A stretch of 64,000 nt of DNA from Dysgonomonas mossii (GCF_004569505.1 NZ_SPPK01000001.1:682001-746000), one strand, 5' to 3'. Counted from the first letter of the stretch, positions 54,301 through 63,462 are shown. Notes: generated from the letters alone by a model not told the origin. Numbers and translations: made by a program.

Positions 54301-54685
54301 ATGAGTTATTTAATCGATTGGTATCATTCAAAAGATTAACAAAACAAATAGAAACACTACGATGATATTCGTGTAAACGAGATTTTCTAAATATATATCC
54401 AGGTTCTGCTGGGAGTTTATCTTCAAAAAAAATAACTATTTATCAAAATAATGAGTTTAAAGATTAGTAGACTTATAGTTTAATACAACTGAGAGTAATT
54501 ATATCTTTCTTCTTATATTAATGATCTGTTATTGAGTATTTTATTAAAACTATCAATGAATGAAGAAAAAGGATCGAAAATAACAGAAAATCTCTATCTG
54601 TAAAAGAAGTGAAGAGTAAAGGTTTAAATAATTATAAATATTATACTAAAAGTCCATTTATTTTCGCTATTAAGAAATTAAATTC

Positions 54686-54693
54686 TATATTTG
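54686..54693 (+). promoter_or_regulatory. -7 element of the AraC-family gene
   Basis: TATATTTG matches the consensus and lies 64 bp before the ATG. At the -33 position there is only TTTTC (54661-54665), 20 bp away. Confidence 0.55.
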
Positions 54694-54757
54694 CACCGTG
54701 AAATATTAAGAGCAATATTTCATGATAAATAACACATAACAAAACTAAACTAAAGTC

Positions 54758-55642
54758 ATGCTAGAAAAGGAAAGTAACGAGCTTGGATATTCGTTAGAGA
54801 ACGAATTTAAATTATATAAGAATGCTCACTCTTTACCAGTTCCTCATTCAGCATTTTGTACGACTTTTGGTATAGTTGGTATTTGTCATGAAGGAGCTAT
54901 TACTATCGAAGTTCATCAGCGTCAAGAAGAGCATCGTTTTGTAGAAGGTGAGATGATCGTTTTATTGCCAAATCAGACTATCTCGGTAAAAGATAAAAGC
55001 GACAACTTTAAAATTGATTATTTTTTACTTTCCCAAACAATAACAGATGATATTCTAGGTGGTATTTCACGCTTTTCGCCACTATTCTTCATATATATGA
55101 GGCAAAAGCACTTTTACAAACTGACTAAGAATGAGATGTCTCGGTATTCTGAATACTATAATCTTGTTAATGAAAGATTTCTTACGTCAGACTGTATGTT
55201 TCAGCGGGAATATATAGTAAGTTTAATAAGACTTTTTTATTTGGATGTTTATTATAGTTTTAAGAATAGCTTATTGTCAACGAATGCTACTCCTTGTTCG
55301 AGGAAAGAGAACTTGGCATATCAATTTTTTCTTTTAATACTAAAGCATTACCACGAAAATAAAGAAATGTCTTTTTATGCGAAGCAATTGGATATAACAC
55401 CCAAGTATCTTTCTAAGGTGATAAAGGATGTAAGTGGTCGATCTGCCAAAGACTGGATTGTAGAATATACTTTGTTGGAAATAAAATCGTTGTTAAATAA
55501 TACAGCGTTAAATATTCAGGAAATAACATTGGATACACATTTTTCGAGTCAAGCTTCTTTAGGTAGATTTTTCAAAAAGCATACAGGGCAGTCTCCGTCG
55601 GAATATAGGGCGAGGCTCGACGCTCAGATAGGTATGTTTTAG
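54758..55642 (+). CDS. AraC-family transcriptional regulator
   Basis: 294 aa. An N-terminal cupin-like sensor region (about 20-165: CHEGAITIEVHQRQEEHRF, EGEMIVLLPNQTISV) is followed by two HTH motifs at the C-terminus (about 205-290): MSFYAKQLDITPKYLSKVIKDVSG and IQEITLDTHFSSQASLGRFFKKHTGQSPSEYR. Typical AraC regulators respond to a small ligand and bind as dimers. The target may be the downstream DUF6080-UbiA-HAD operon (376 bp further), but there is no direct evidence. It is a single gene with its own promoter. Confidence 0.9.
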   Translation: MLEKESNELGYSLENEFKLYKNAHSLPVPHSAFCTTFGIVGICHEGAITIEVHQRQEEHRFVEGEMIVLLPNQTISVKDKSDNFKIDYFLLSQTITDDILGGISRFSPLFFIYMRQKHFYKLTKNEMSRYSEYYNLVNERFLTSDCMFQREYIVSLIRLFYLDVYYSFKNSLLSTNATPCSRKENLAYQFFLLILKHYHENKEMSFYAKQLDITPKYLSKVIKDVSGRSAKDWIVEYTLLEIKSLLNNTALNIQEITLDTHFSSQASLGRFFKKHTGQSPSEYRARLDAQIGMF

Positions 55643-55706
55643 AATATTGATCAGAGGTAAATAAATGCTTCGTAAAGGATAGAAAAATAAATAAAAATAT
55701 ATTGTG

Positions 55707-55772
55707 TAGTTTTGTAAAGTTTGTGTTAAGGTTGGGGTCCTGCAAGTCGTGAGATTAGCAGGATTCTTTTTG
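55707..55772 (+). ncRNA. Candidate small RNA or leader with terminator hairpin (element 2)
   Basis: A TAGTTTTG -7-like element (55707-55714) is followed within about 25 bp by TCCTGC (55738-55743), which pairs with GCAGGA (55758-55763); G-T pairs extend the stem to about ten. TTCTTTTT follows. The loop holds GTGAGATT. It resembles element 1 near 54265. The remaining gap to 56018 (376 bp in all after the AraC gene) is AT-rich, and I see nothing else in it. Confidence 0.4.
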
Positions 55773-56018
55773 AAGCAACTTCACACGAAACTCCATTATT
55801 TTATAAATAAAACAAGATACTATACTTCTTATTTCAACAGAGATCAGATTTTAATAATAAATTTTGACACAGCTAGTACAGTCTAATTCTTTAATTTTCA
55901 ATTATTATCTGTGTAATTTAAAAATAATTAATGTAATTTTGGCTTTTATTTTTTGAGTTTGCCTATCAAACTTAATAAAGATCGGTGTATCCCAGACTAA
56001 CACTTACTTGCATAAAAT

Positions 56019-57305
56019 ATGAATAAAAGTATTCGTTTTAAAATTACTGATTTTAAATTTTTATCGAAAGCACTTTTGCCCCAGAAAAAAGAAGAGAAGT
56101 TGCTATTCTTTATACTGCTATTAATTTATTTATCCTATTCGATATATATAGCATTAAGTACATCTGTGATAGATAATATGTCGTATGAAACAGATATTTA
56201 TTTTTCTTATGATAATCCCTTAATCTTAAAGTTGGGACGAACACAGATAAGCGGGCATCCTCTCCTGATGTTATTTTATTACCCTTTTGTTCTTATTGGC
56301 AATGGACTTGCATATTTAGTTACATTCAAAGCTAAAACTCTCCTCTTTGTTTTATTGTCCTCTTCGATGATCAGTATGTCCTCTGTTTATATTTTTCGAT
56401 ATCTGAGAGAGATCATTGAAATAAAAAGGTCTGTAGCTTATTTGATAACATTATTTTTCGCATTTTTTTCTACAAATCTACTCTTGAGCTTTACACCTGA
56501 AAGCTTTACGCTATCTGCTATATTTTTGGCATTTAATGTTTATTACAATTCATCTTATATAAAGAAACAAAAATCACCTCCATTTCTTTCAAATATAGTT
56601 TTAGCAGATTTTATTTTAGGAGGAATTACACTTACTAATGTTGCAAAAGGTATTGTCCCTGTGTTATTTTTTAAAGAAAAGAAAATAAGTATATTAAAGA
56701 AGGTCGTTTTATTGGGGGTAATATTTCTTGCGATATTATCTATTGTTCAGCTTATTAGTATAGTTTTTCTTTCGAAGAATTTTTTTGAGTCCATTTTCAT
56801 ACACAGAGAATCTTTTACCAATAGCGCTTTGGGAGGCTCCTCTTTATTCCAGATGGTTTTTACTCATTTTTTTGGCTCTTCAATCTTCTTTCCTCCAATG
56901 ATGAATTATACAGCTTACAATTCAACGATGCAGTATATAATTGAAGGAAATTATTCTTATTGGTGGCAATATACATTCGTTGCTTTAATACTGGCAATCA
57001 TTGTAGCTTCTCTGGTAAAGAATTATAAGAACCCTTTTTTACAAATGATTTTCTTACTATTCCTTATCGATATTATTATACACTGTGTAATGAAATTCGG
57101 TATCAATCAGCCCTTTATCTACGGCGCACACTGGGTGTATTGTATTCCTTTATTAATCGGATGGCTGTATAATAAGTTGAAAGAAAAACAAGCAAAGGCC
57201 TTTGTCGTATTCTTTATATGCATGTTTGTCGGTTTGATTATAAACAATCTGTATCATCTCACGGATTTTATTAATATGGCACAATCTTTATATCCAACAG
57301 AATAA
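56019..57305 (+). CDS. Polytopic membrane protein, DUF6080-like
   Basis: 428 aa with about 11 membrane segments (from about 28 to 420) and short loops. A loop after TM1 has an acidic/aromatic stretch (DIYFSYDNPLILKL). Between segments lie FTPESFTLSAIFLAFNVYY and HFFGSSIFFPPMMNYTAYN. The fold resembles membrane glycosyltransferases of the GT-C type, but I cannot point to a certain catalytic motif; I believe the family is DUF6080. It is the first gene of an operon: the UbiA-type gene starts 8 bp after its stop. Confidence 0.65.
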   Translation: MNKSIRFKITDFKFLSKALLPQKKEEKLLFFILLLIYLSYSIYIALSTSVIDNMSYETDIYFSYDNPLILKLGRTQISGHPLLMLFYYPFVLIGNGLAYLVTFKAKTLLFVLLSSSMISMSSVYIFRYLREIIEIKRSVAYLITLFFAFFSTNLLLSFTPESFTLSAIFLAFNVYYNSSYIKKQKSPPFLSNIVLADFILGGITLTNVAKGIVPVLFFKEKKISILKKVVLLGVIFLAILSIVQLISIVFLSKNFFESIFIHRESFTNSALGGSSLFQMVFTHFFGSSIFFPPMMNYTAYNSTMQYIIEGNYSYWWQYTFVALILAIIVASLVKNYKNPFLQMIFLLFLIDIIIHCVMKFGINQPFIYGAHWVYCIPLLIGWLYNKLKEKQAKAFVVFFICMFVGLIINNLYHLTDFINMAQSLYPTE

Positions 57306-57312
57306 ACAAATA

Positions 57313-58197
57313 ATGAATAAAGTAAAACACTATTTACAATTGATGCGAATACATCAGTGGGTAAAGAATTTTTTCATCTTTTTACCTCTATTCTTTTCTT
57401 TTAAAATGGATCATATTCCATTGTTGATTGCCGATTTATGGGCTTTTGTCGGCTTTTGTTTAATAGCCAGTTCTATATACATTATCAACGACTGGAACGA
57501 TATTGCAACAGACCGGCTTCATCCCGAGAAACGAAATAGACCTTTGGCTTCGGGAGCTATAAATAAAAAAGAGGCATTGTTGATGATTCTTAGTTTAGTG
57601 GCAGTCGGTGTGTCTGTGTATATATTTGTTTTAGGAAACTATATCGCATTGGCATTATTGGTGTCTTATTTTATTCTAAACATATTTTACTCGCTAAGGT
57701 TGAAACATATACCGGTTATTGATATTAGTATTGTGGCTATAGGATTTGTTATCCGTATATTTATAGGTGGGGTTGTTACAGATACTCCTCTTTCTCGGTG
57801 GATTGTGGTCATGACTTTTTTGTTGGCTATATTCTTGGCTTTGGGTAAACGGCGTGATGATGTAGTAATTTATGAGGAAACAGGAGATAAAGTTCGTAAG
57901 AATGTCGATGGGTATAATATTCCATTTCTGAATGTGGCGATTGTGGTTGTAGCGGCGGTAATGATGGTTGCTTATATTATGTACACTATTTCGCAGGAGG
58001 TAACAGAACATAATGGAGATAATCTTTATCTGACTTCCTTTTTTGTATTTATTGGATTGTTCCGATATTTACAAATCATATTTGTGGAAGAAAGGAGTGG
58101 TAATCCAACATTGATATTCCTCAAAGATAATTTTATCCGTATCATTATAATCTTATGGATTATTTCTTTCTTTGTTATCACAAAATTCTTTAGGTAA
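57313..58197 (+). CDS. UbiA-family prenyltransferase, decaprenyl-phosphate phosphoribosyltransferase-like
   Basis: 294 aa with about nine membrane helices. The metal-binding motif is NDWNDIATDRLHPEKRNRPLASG (N59, D60, D63, D67; Lys-Arg pattern of the phosphoribosyl branch); a second polar loop is LGKRRDDVVIYEE. Actinobacterial relatives (Rv3806c) transfer 5-phosphoribose from PRPP to decaprenyl phosphate to give the precursor of cell-wall arabinan. In Bacteroidota the corresponding product has not been defined for certain. It lies 8 bp after the DUF6080 gene and overlaps the HAD gene by one base (TAATG). Confidence 0.85.
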   Translation: MNKVKHYLQLMRIHQWVKNFFIFLPLFFSFKMDHIPLLIADLWAFVGFCLIASSIYIINDWNDIATDRLHPEKRNRPLASGAINKKEALLMILSLVAVGVSVYIFVLGNYIALALLVSYFILNIFYSLRLKHIPVIDISIVAIGFVIRIFIGGVVTDTPLSRWIVVMTFLLAIFLALGKRRDDVVIYEETGDKVRKNVDGYNIPFLNVAIVVVAAVMMVAYIMYTISQEVTEHNGDNLYLTSFFVFIGLFRYLQIIFVEERSGNPTLIFLKDNFIRIIIILWIISFFVITKFFR

Positions 58198-58802
58198 TGG
58201 TAGATGCAAATTCATCGAAGGTAATAGCTGTTTTCGACTTTGACGGAACTATAACGACCGTAGATACCTTATTCGATTTTATTCGCTTTTATTATGGGTT
58301 TCCACGGTTGATTTGGGGGGTGTTTGTTCTCTCTCCTATTTTGATTTTATTTAAACTAGGGTTTATCCCAAATGATAAGGCAAAGGAACGGCTGTTTTCT
58401 TATTTCTTTAAAGGAAAGACATTATCGGAGTTTAATGCTATTTGCGAAAAATACAAGAATCGAATAAATCAGACGTTAAGATCACAAGCGATCGATAAGA
58501 TCAGATTTCATCAACAGGAAGGGCATATAGTTCTCATTAATAGCGCATCTATTTACAATTGGATTTTGCCTTGGGCTCAATCAGTCGATATTGAGAAAGT
58601 TATCGGTACGGAGATTGAAGTTAAAGAAGGCGTAATAACAGGGAAGTTCACAGGTGAAAATTGCTACGGAGTAGAGAAGGTCAAACGTTTCCTGGAACTT
58701 TATCCTTATAGAGATACTTATCAGTTATATGTATACGGCGACAGTAGTGGGGATAAACCGTTGTTAGACATTGCAGATTTTCCGTTTTATAAGGAATTCT
58801 AA
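58197..58802 (+). CDS. HAD-superfamily IB phosphatase
   Basis: 201 aa. The catalytic motif I is VFDFDGTITTVD (nucleophile Asp14, acid/base Asp16), motif II/III is seen as INSASIYNWI and Lys in the middle, and motif IV as YGDSSGDKPLLDIAD (Asp182, Asp186). Family IB covers phosphoserine-phosphatase-like enzymes. Its overlap with the UbiA gene suggests it removes the 5-phosphate from polyprenyl-phosphoryl-5-phosphoribose, the step done by another phosphatase in mycobacteria; this is inference. It ends the operon, with a hairpin directly after. Confidence 0.85.
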   Translation: MVDANSSKVIAVFDFDGTITTVDTLFDFIRFYYGFPRLIWGVFVLSPILILFKLGFIPNDKAKERLFSYFFKGKTLSEFNAICEKYKNRINQTLRSQAIDKIRFHQQEGHIVLINSASIYNWILPWAQSVDIEKVIGTEIEVKEGVITGKFTGENCYGVEKVKRFLELYPYRDTYQLYVYGDSSGDKPLLDIADFPFYKEF

Positions 58803-58803
58803 A

Positions 58804-58840
58804 ATAAAAGAGACTACCTTACACGAGATAGCCTCTTCTG
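58804..58840. terminator. Bidirectional terminator between the HAD and M48 genes
   Basis: AAGAGACTA (58808-58816) pairs with TAGCCTCTT (58829-58837) with one A-C mismatch. It is flanked by AAAATAAA and CTGTTTT. Confidence 0.55.
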
Positions 58841-58857
58841 TTTTATGTTTTATTCAA

Positions 58858-59706
58858 TTAGAACTTCCATTTGTTAGATGTTTTTGACGAATTCGTATTC
58901 GTTGCTCCTGTTCCACCTTTATAGTATTTCATAGCTTCAGGCAAATCTTTTTCTATCTGTTGGATACGTGTGTTGTCTGAAGGGTGAGTACTCATAAATT
59001 CAGGAGTGCTACTTCCTTGCTGCGACATGCGAGTCCAAAATGCAGCAGCCTGACTCGGGTTGTATCCTGCCATTGCCATAAATATCAGACCAAGTTTATC
59101 AGCTTCTAATTCTTGTTTGCGTGAATAAGGTAATAAAATTCCATATTGAGAACCGAGCCCAATTGCTGCGGCAGCGGCTTGTTGTACTCCGGTTGATGTC
59201 CCGCCAAGTGCTGTACCTATTGCAGCTGTACCATATTCAGTCATCATTTGTTGGCTCATACGTTCATTTGCGTGTTTTGCAACAGCATGTGCGACTTCAT
59301 GTCCTAAGACAACAGCCAGACCAGTTTCGTCCTGAGTGTAAGGCAGTATTCCTTCATATACGACAATTTTCCCACCGGGCATGCAAAAAGCATTTACATC
59401 AGCACTCTTCACGAGGTTGAATTCCCATGCATACGATGCTAATTCATCTGCATAACCATTGTTTTTCAGATAAGTTTCAACAGCATTCGCTATATTTCTA
59501 CCAACTTTCTGTACCAATGCCGTATTCTTCTTATCGGTTGATATTGGCGCAGATTTTATAAATTGTTGATATTGCTGTAAACTCAACGAAAGAACCTCTT
59601 GGTTCGAAACCAGATTCAATTGTTTACGTCCGGTTACAGGTACGCTGCCACAACTGGAGAACAATAGTGACATCGCTATAAATAAAATAGGGAAATACTT
59701 TACCAT
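58858..59706 (-). CDS. M48-family metallopeptidase lipoprotein (LoiP/BepA-like)
   Basis: 282 aa. A lipoprotein signal (FIAMSLLFSSC) gives a lipidated Cys19. The zinc motif is GHEVAHAVAKH (His136, Glu137, His140), with the third ligand Glu at about 201 (QELEADKLG). AFCMPGGKIVVYEGIL, also typical of M48, precedes it. Relatives take part in envelope protein quality control. The tail (about 262-282) is Gly/Thr/Asn/Ser/Lys-rich. It lies 40 bp after mscL on the same strand, so co-transcription is likely. Confidence 0.92.
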   Translation of the reverse strand: MVKYFPILFIAMSLLFSSCGSVPVTGRKQLNLVSNQEVLSLSLQQYQQFIKSAPISTDKKNTALVQKVGRNIANAVETYLKNNGYADELASYAWEFNLVKSADVNAFCMPGGKIVVYEGILPYTQDETGLAVVLGHEVAHAVAKHANERMSQQMMTEYGTAAIGTALGGTSTGVQQAAAAAIGLGSQYGILLPYSRKQELEADKLGLIFMAMAGYNPSQAAAFWTRMSQQGSSTPEFMSTHPSDNTRIQQIEKDLPEAMKYYKGGTGATNTNSSKTSNKWKF

Positions 59707-59746
59707 AATGCTTGTTTGTTAAGTTCAATTTATAAAAGGTATATAT

Positions 59747-60157
59747 TTAATTTTTATTTTGTTCCTTCAATAAATCTCTTATTTCTGTTAGTAACGTTTC
59801 CTCTTTAGTTGGAGCCGGAGGGGCAGCAGGGGCTTCTTCTTTTTTCTTTTGTAGCATATTGATACCCTTGATAGCAAAAAATATAGCACTGGCTATGATA
59901 ACAAAATCAAAAACAGTTTGTACAAAAGAGCCATAATTGATTGTTACAGCTGCTACGTCACCTACTGCTTCTTTTAGCGTTACTTTCAGGTCCGAAAAAT
60001 TGACACCGCCAAGTACAACCCCGATTGGAGGCATGATAATATCGCTTACAAGCGATGATACAATCTTGCCGAATGCTCCACCTACAATGACACCGACAGC
60101 CATATCAACTACGTTGCCACGCATCATAAACTCCTTTAATTCTTTTAATACCGACAT
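59747..60157 (-). CDS. mscL: Large-conductance mechanosensitive channel MscL
   Basis: 136 aa, normal length. It is a pentameric inner-membrane emergency valve. The N-terminal helix and TM1 ([39 protein letters not shown], about 8-42), the periplasmic loop (about 45-75) and TM2 (about 77-97) are followed by a cytoplasmic Ala/Pro linker ([14 protein letters not shown]) and a C-terminal helix. With MscS elsewhere in the window, both main osmotic valves are present. Upstream it follows the unknown anchored-protein gene by 50 bp. Confidence 0.96.
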   Translation of the reverse strand: MSVLKELKEFMMRGNVVDMAVGVIVGGAFGKIVSSLVSDIIMPPIGVVLGGVNFSDLKVTLKEAVGDVAAVTINYGSFVQTVFDFVIIASAIFFAIKGINMLQKKKEEAPAAPPAPTKEETLLTEIRDLLKEQNKN

Positions 60158-60207
60158 AACTATTTTATTAAATTAATAAATTGTAATATATTTTTATAAA
60201 CACGAAT

Positions 60208-61032
60208 TTAAAACTTTTTGTTTAGAAATATTTTTACGCTTACCGGTTTGCTGCCATTTTGTATGTTTATGCTATCGATGCACATTCTATCCGGAAAATC
60301 CATTAATAAGGGGATTGTTGCGTAATCTAATTTGATCAATTCGTTTGCCGCCTTCTGTTTGTTTTCTAGTATATAGCCTATTAGTTGTGTTGAGTTGTCA
60401 TAAAGGACATAATTAAGAGCCAACGTTTTGTCCTGCACTTTTGTGAAAATACAGACAGGTGTGCTATTTCGAATTTTGGTTATAAACTCGATGTTATTTT
60501 CGTCCGAAAAGAATGTGTTTTCCGAGTCAGAATCAATAAATATTTCAATAGGTCTGAGATGGTTGCTGATGGCAAGCATTCCTTTGTAAAAAGAGCAAAC
60601 GAGAAATTTATCATCCGGCTGAGTAAAATACCATACGATTGCATCTTTATATTCTCTTTTGTGAGGAGGAAAATCCGATGCTATCTGATTTCTTATATAA
60701 TCTGCTATCTCTGATTCTTTCTCTTGTTTTATTTTTGTTATTAAAATACTACTATTGTCTTTATACTTTGAAATAATCGTAGGAAAAGATAAATTTTCTC
60801 CGAGTACACCCGTTAAGCTGCGAAGTGAAGGATCATACTGGTATAGCATATCCAGATTATACTCTCTATTGATATTTATTACAGCCACTGCCTGAGGAGA
60901 TATATATTCATAAATATCAACAGAGAAAGATTGTTTGTTCTTTTCAAGTTTGTTATATAATCGCCATCCTCCGATAAGGACTACAATTATCAGAACAAAT
61001 AAAATAACTATCTTTATCTCTCGTTTAGCCAT
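60208..61032 (-). CDS. Unknown membrane-anchored protein
   Basis: 274 aa from the ATG at 61032 (MAKREIKIVILFVLIIVVLIGG); the longer reading would add nine residues and pass its own promoter. One N-terminal membrane segment (about 6-24) is followed by an extracytoplasmic domain with alternating strands (ISPQAVAVININREYNLDMLYQYDPSLRSL and VCIFTKVQDKTLALNYVLYD patterns). I do not recognise a family. It is divergent from the GldF-GldG gene by only 33 bp, and it is followed by mscL and the M48 gene on the same strand. Confidence 0.65.
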   Translation of the reverse strand: MAKREIKIVILFVLIIVVLIGGWRLYNKLEKNKQSFSVDIYEYISPQAVAVININREYNLDMLYQYDPSLRSLTGVLGENLSFPTIISKYKDNSSILITKIKQEKESEIADYIRNQIASDFPPHKREYKDAIVWYFTQPDDKFLVCSFYKGMLAISNHLRPIEIFIDSDSENTFFSDENNIEFITKIRNSTPVCIFTKVQDKTLALNYVLYDNSTQLIGYILENKQKAANELIKLDYATIPLLMDFPDRMCIDSINIQNGSKPVSVKIFLNKKF

Positions 61033-61056
61033 TGTGTAATTAAACATCAATTTATA

Positions 61057-61064
61057 CAAAGATA
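61057..61064 (-). promoter_or_regulatory. -7 element of the anchored-protein operon
   Basis: On the minus strand TATCTTTG (61064-61057) lies 25 bp before the ATG at 61032. The -33 position would fall inside the start of the divergent gldF-gldG reading frame, so the two promoters overlap coding DNA. Confidence 0.55.
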
Positions 61065-61065
61065 T

Positions 61066-63462
61066 ATGAAAGCTTTAGTATTTAAAGAACTTAAGTCTGT
61101 TTTTTGCTCTTCCTTCGGAGCGTTCTTTTCTTTAGCTTTTCTTCTCATTATAGGAGGTTTACTGTGGTTCTTCTCCGGAAAATACAATCTGGTGGATACC
61201 GGTTACGCTGATCTGAGCGGCTTTTTCGCTTTGTCTCCCATACTATTTTTGGTATTGATCCCGGCTCTTACCATGCGCTCTTTTTCAGAAGAACGAAAGG
61301 GAAAAACTTTAGATATTCTAATGACGAGGCCTGTTAGTATCTTCCATATCTATCTAAGTAAATATCTGGCTGCACTTATCTTCGTATTTATTACCTTATT
61401 GCCTACATGTGTTTATGTTTATTCTTTATCGCAACTAGCCAATCCAGAAGGAAACATTGACCTTAATGCTATTTTTGCCTCGTATTTTTCTTTGCTATTA
61501 TTGGTTATGGTTTTTGTATCTATCGGTCTATTTGGGTCGGCTTTGTCTAAGAATCAGGTTGTAGCACTTATAGCTTCAGTAATTTTAAGTGTTTTTGTTT
61601 ACTATGGCTTCGCTTTGCTCTCCGGCTTATTCCTTGCCGGAAAAACGCAAGCAGCCGTGTCATCTCTGGGACTGTTTCATTATTACGAATTGATGCAAAA
61701 GGGGGTTATCCGATTTAAGGACTTGCTTGTTGTTGTTAATTATTTGGTTTTGTTTGTAATTCTTGCTCTTGTAGTATTAAGTGGGAGTAAATCAAGAATT
61801 TTAGTCAGGGGGGTAGTTTTGTTTGTTATCCTTAATGTTGGATTGTACTTTATACCTAATTATAGAATTGATTTTACATCCGATAAGCGTTATACACTAA
61901 GTGATTATACAATAAACCTCTTGAAGGGTACGAAAAATGAGATTCCTCTTAATATAAATATATATTTGAGTGGAGATCTCAACTATGGATTCCAGCGTTT
62001 GCAGGATGCAACCGTTAATCTATTAAATGATTATAACCGATATGTGAATAGCAGTCTCGAAATAAGACAAACGAATATATATCAGTCCGAAAGCTCTGCC
62101 TCTGAGATATATGAGGCGATGGCACAAAGAGGTATGCCCGGTATTATTCTTAACGAGATCGATAGGGAAGGGAAAGCCAGCAAAAAAATAATATATCCAT
62201 ACGCCCAGATATCAAACGGAAAAGATACTCTGGTTGTTCCTTTGCTCAAAAATATTGCGGGGTATACAGCGGAAGAAAACATAAATGCATCTATCGAGAG
62301 TCTGGAGTTTGAATTTACAGACGCTATTCGCTTACTAAATCAGGAAGCATCTAAATCTATTGCTTTTATTGAAGGTCATAATGAGATTTCACGTACGTAT
62401 GTATATGATGCCGAGGAAGTATTATCTAAATACTACACAGTGAATAGGGGGCAGATTGGTAACGAAATTAATATATTGGACAACTTTGATGCTGTGATTA
62501 TTGCCGGGCCTTTATCAAAATATAGTGAAACGGATAAGTATATCCTCGATCAGTATATAATGTCGGGAGGTAAGGTATTGTGGCTTATCGATGGGGCTTT
62601 TTACTCTCATCAGGATCTCGCTCAATTAGGACATTCTGCAAGTATGAAAAATGATGTCAATCTCGATGATATGCTTTTTTCATACGGTGTACGCATAAAT
62701 TCAAACCTTATTCAGGATAGCCAGTGTGTTTCTACATATTTAATGAGTGATGCAGGAGGTCAGTCGGCTTCGGTTGTGCCCAGTTATTTTCAGCCACTGT
62801 TGATCCCGTCTCAGGATTTTCCCATTACAAAGAATATAAGGGACGTAAAAGCCGGGTTTGCCAGTTCTATCGATATTGTAAACAATTCTACTAATGTGAC
62901 AAAGCATATATTATTGACTACTTCAGCTAACACGCATTTAGTAAAAGTGCCTGATGCGATTGATTTTGATATTGCAAAAATACAAAACAATAAAGACTAT
63001 TTCGATCAGCAATTTGTTCCTGTGGCGGTAAGTCTCGAAGGTATATTTACTTCTGTATTCCAAAATAGGATGATGCCTGATAGCATTAAAGTTGATAGTC
63101 ATAAAACTAAGAATATAAGTGAAAGAACAAAAATGATCGTTGTTTCATCTTCCGATATCATAACAAATGAGATTCAGGGGCATGGACAAAGTTCTCAGGT
63201 ATTACCTATGGGTTATGATAGAGTTTCCAAACAGCAGTTCGGTAATCGTGATTTTATTGTGAATGCCGTAAATTGGCTAACAGGAGATGACGGACTGATG
63301 CAGTTGAGGACAAAGCAACAAAAGCTATATATCCTGAACAAAAAAGAGGCTTATGAAAACAGAAATCAATATGCTATATTAAATATTGCTTTTCCTGTAT
63401 TTTTTATTGCTTTGGTCATGGGTTCGATTTCTCTGTATAGAAAAAGAAAATATGAGAAGTAA
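61066..63462 (+). CDS. Fused GldF-GldG: ABC-transporter permease and gliding-associated Gldg-type domain
   Basis: 798 aa. Residues 1-240 are an ABC-2 permease with six membrane segments (RSFSEERKGKTLDILMTRPVS is the family signature). Residues 245-770 resemble the GldG/auxiliary domain (DFTSDKRYTLSDYTINLL, GMPGIILNE-like, VIIAGPLSKYSETDKYILDQYIMSGGKVLWLIDG), ending with a membrane helix (about 770-790) and a Lys/Arg tail. In Flavobacterium these are separate proteins, which with the GldA ATPase make a transporter needed for gliding. No gldA or por genes lie in the window. The start ATG is 33 bp from the divergent gene. Confidence 0.9.
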   Translation: MKALVFKELKSVFCSSFGAFFSLAFLLIIGGLLWFFSGKYNLVDTGYADLSGFFALSPILFLVLIPALTMRSFSEERKGKTLDILMTRPVSIFHIYLSKYLAALIFVFITLLPTCVYVYSLSQLANPEGNIDLNAIFASYFSLLLLVMVFVSIGLFGSALSKNQVVALIASVILSVFVYYGFALLSGLFLAGKTQAAVSSLGLFHYYELMQKGVIRFKDLLVVVNYLVLFVILALVVLSGSKSRILVRGVVLFVILNVGLYFIPNYRIDFTSDKRYTLSDYTINLLKGTKNEIPLNINIYLSGDLNYGFQRLQDATVNLLNDYNRYVNSSLEIRQTNIYQSESSASEIYEAMAQRGMPGIILNEIDREGKASKKIIYPYAQISNGKDTLVVPLLKNIAGYTAEENINASIESLEFEFTDAIRLLNQEASKSIAFIEGHNEISRTYVYDAEEVLSKYYTVNRGQIGNEINILDNFDAVIIAGPLSKYSETDKYILDQYIMSGGKVLWLIDGAFYSHQDLAQLGHSASMKNDVNLDDMLFSYGVRINSNLIQDSQCVSTYLMSDAGGQSASVVPSYFQPLLIPSQDFPITKNIRDVKAGFASSIDIVNNSTNVTKHILLTTSANTHLVKVPDAIDFDIAKIQNNKDYFDQQFVPVAVSLEGIFTSVFQNRMMPDSIKVDSHKTKNISERTKMIVVSSSDIITNEIQGHGQSSQVLPMGYDRVSKQQFGNRDFIVNAVNWLTGDDGLMQLRTKQQKLYILNKKEAYENRNQYAILNIAFPVFFIALVMGSISLYRKRKYEK

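Larger units (their letters stand above)
53947..54757. other. Long AT-rich intergenic region with a stray terminator hairpin
   Basis: About 810 bp without a recognisable protein gene. It holds the candidate small-RNA element ending at 54300 and the promoter-like element at 54686-54693 before the AraC gene. A tiny reading, ATG at 54239-54241 with 11 codons (MRIALVVLSPS), ends inside the hairpin. The rest is AT-rich with no repeats longer than a few bases. Confidence 0.5.
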
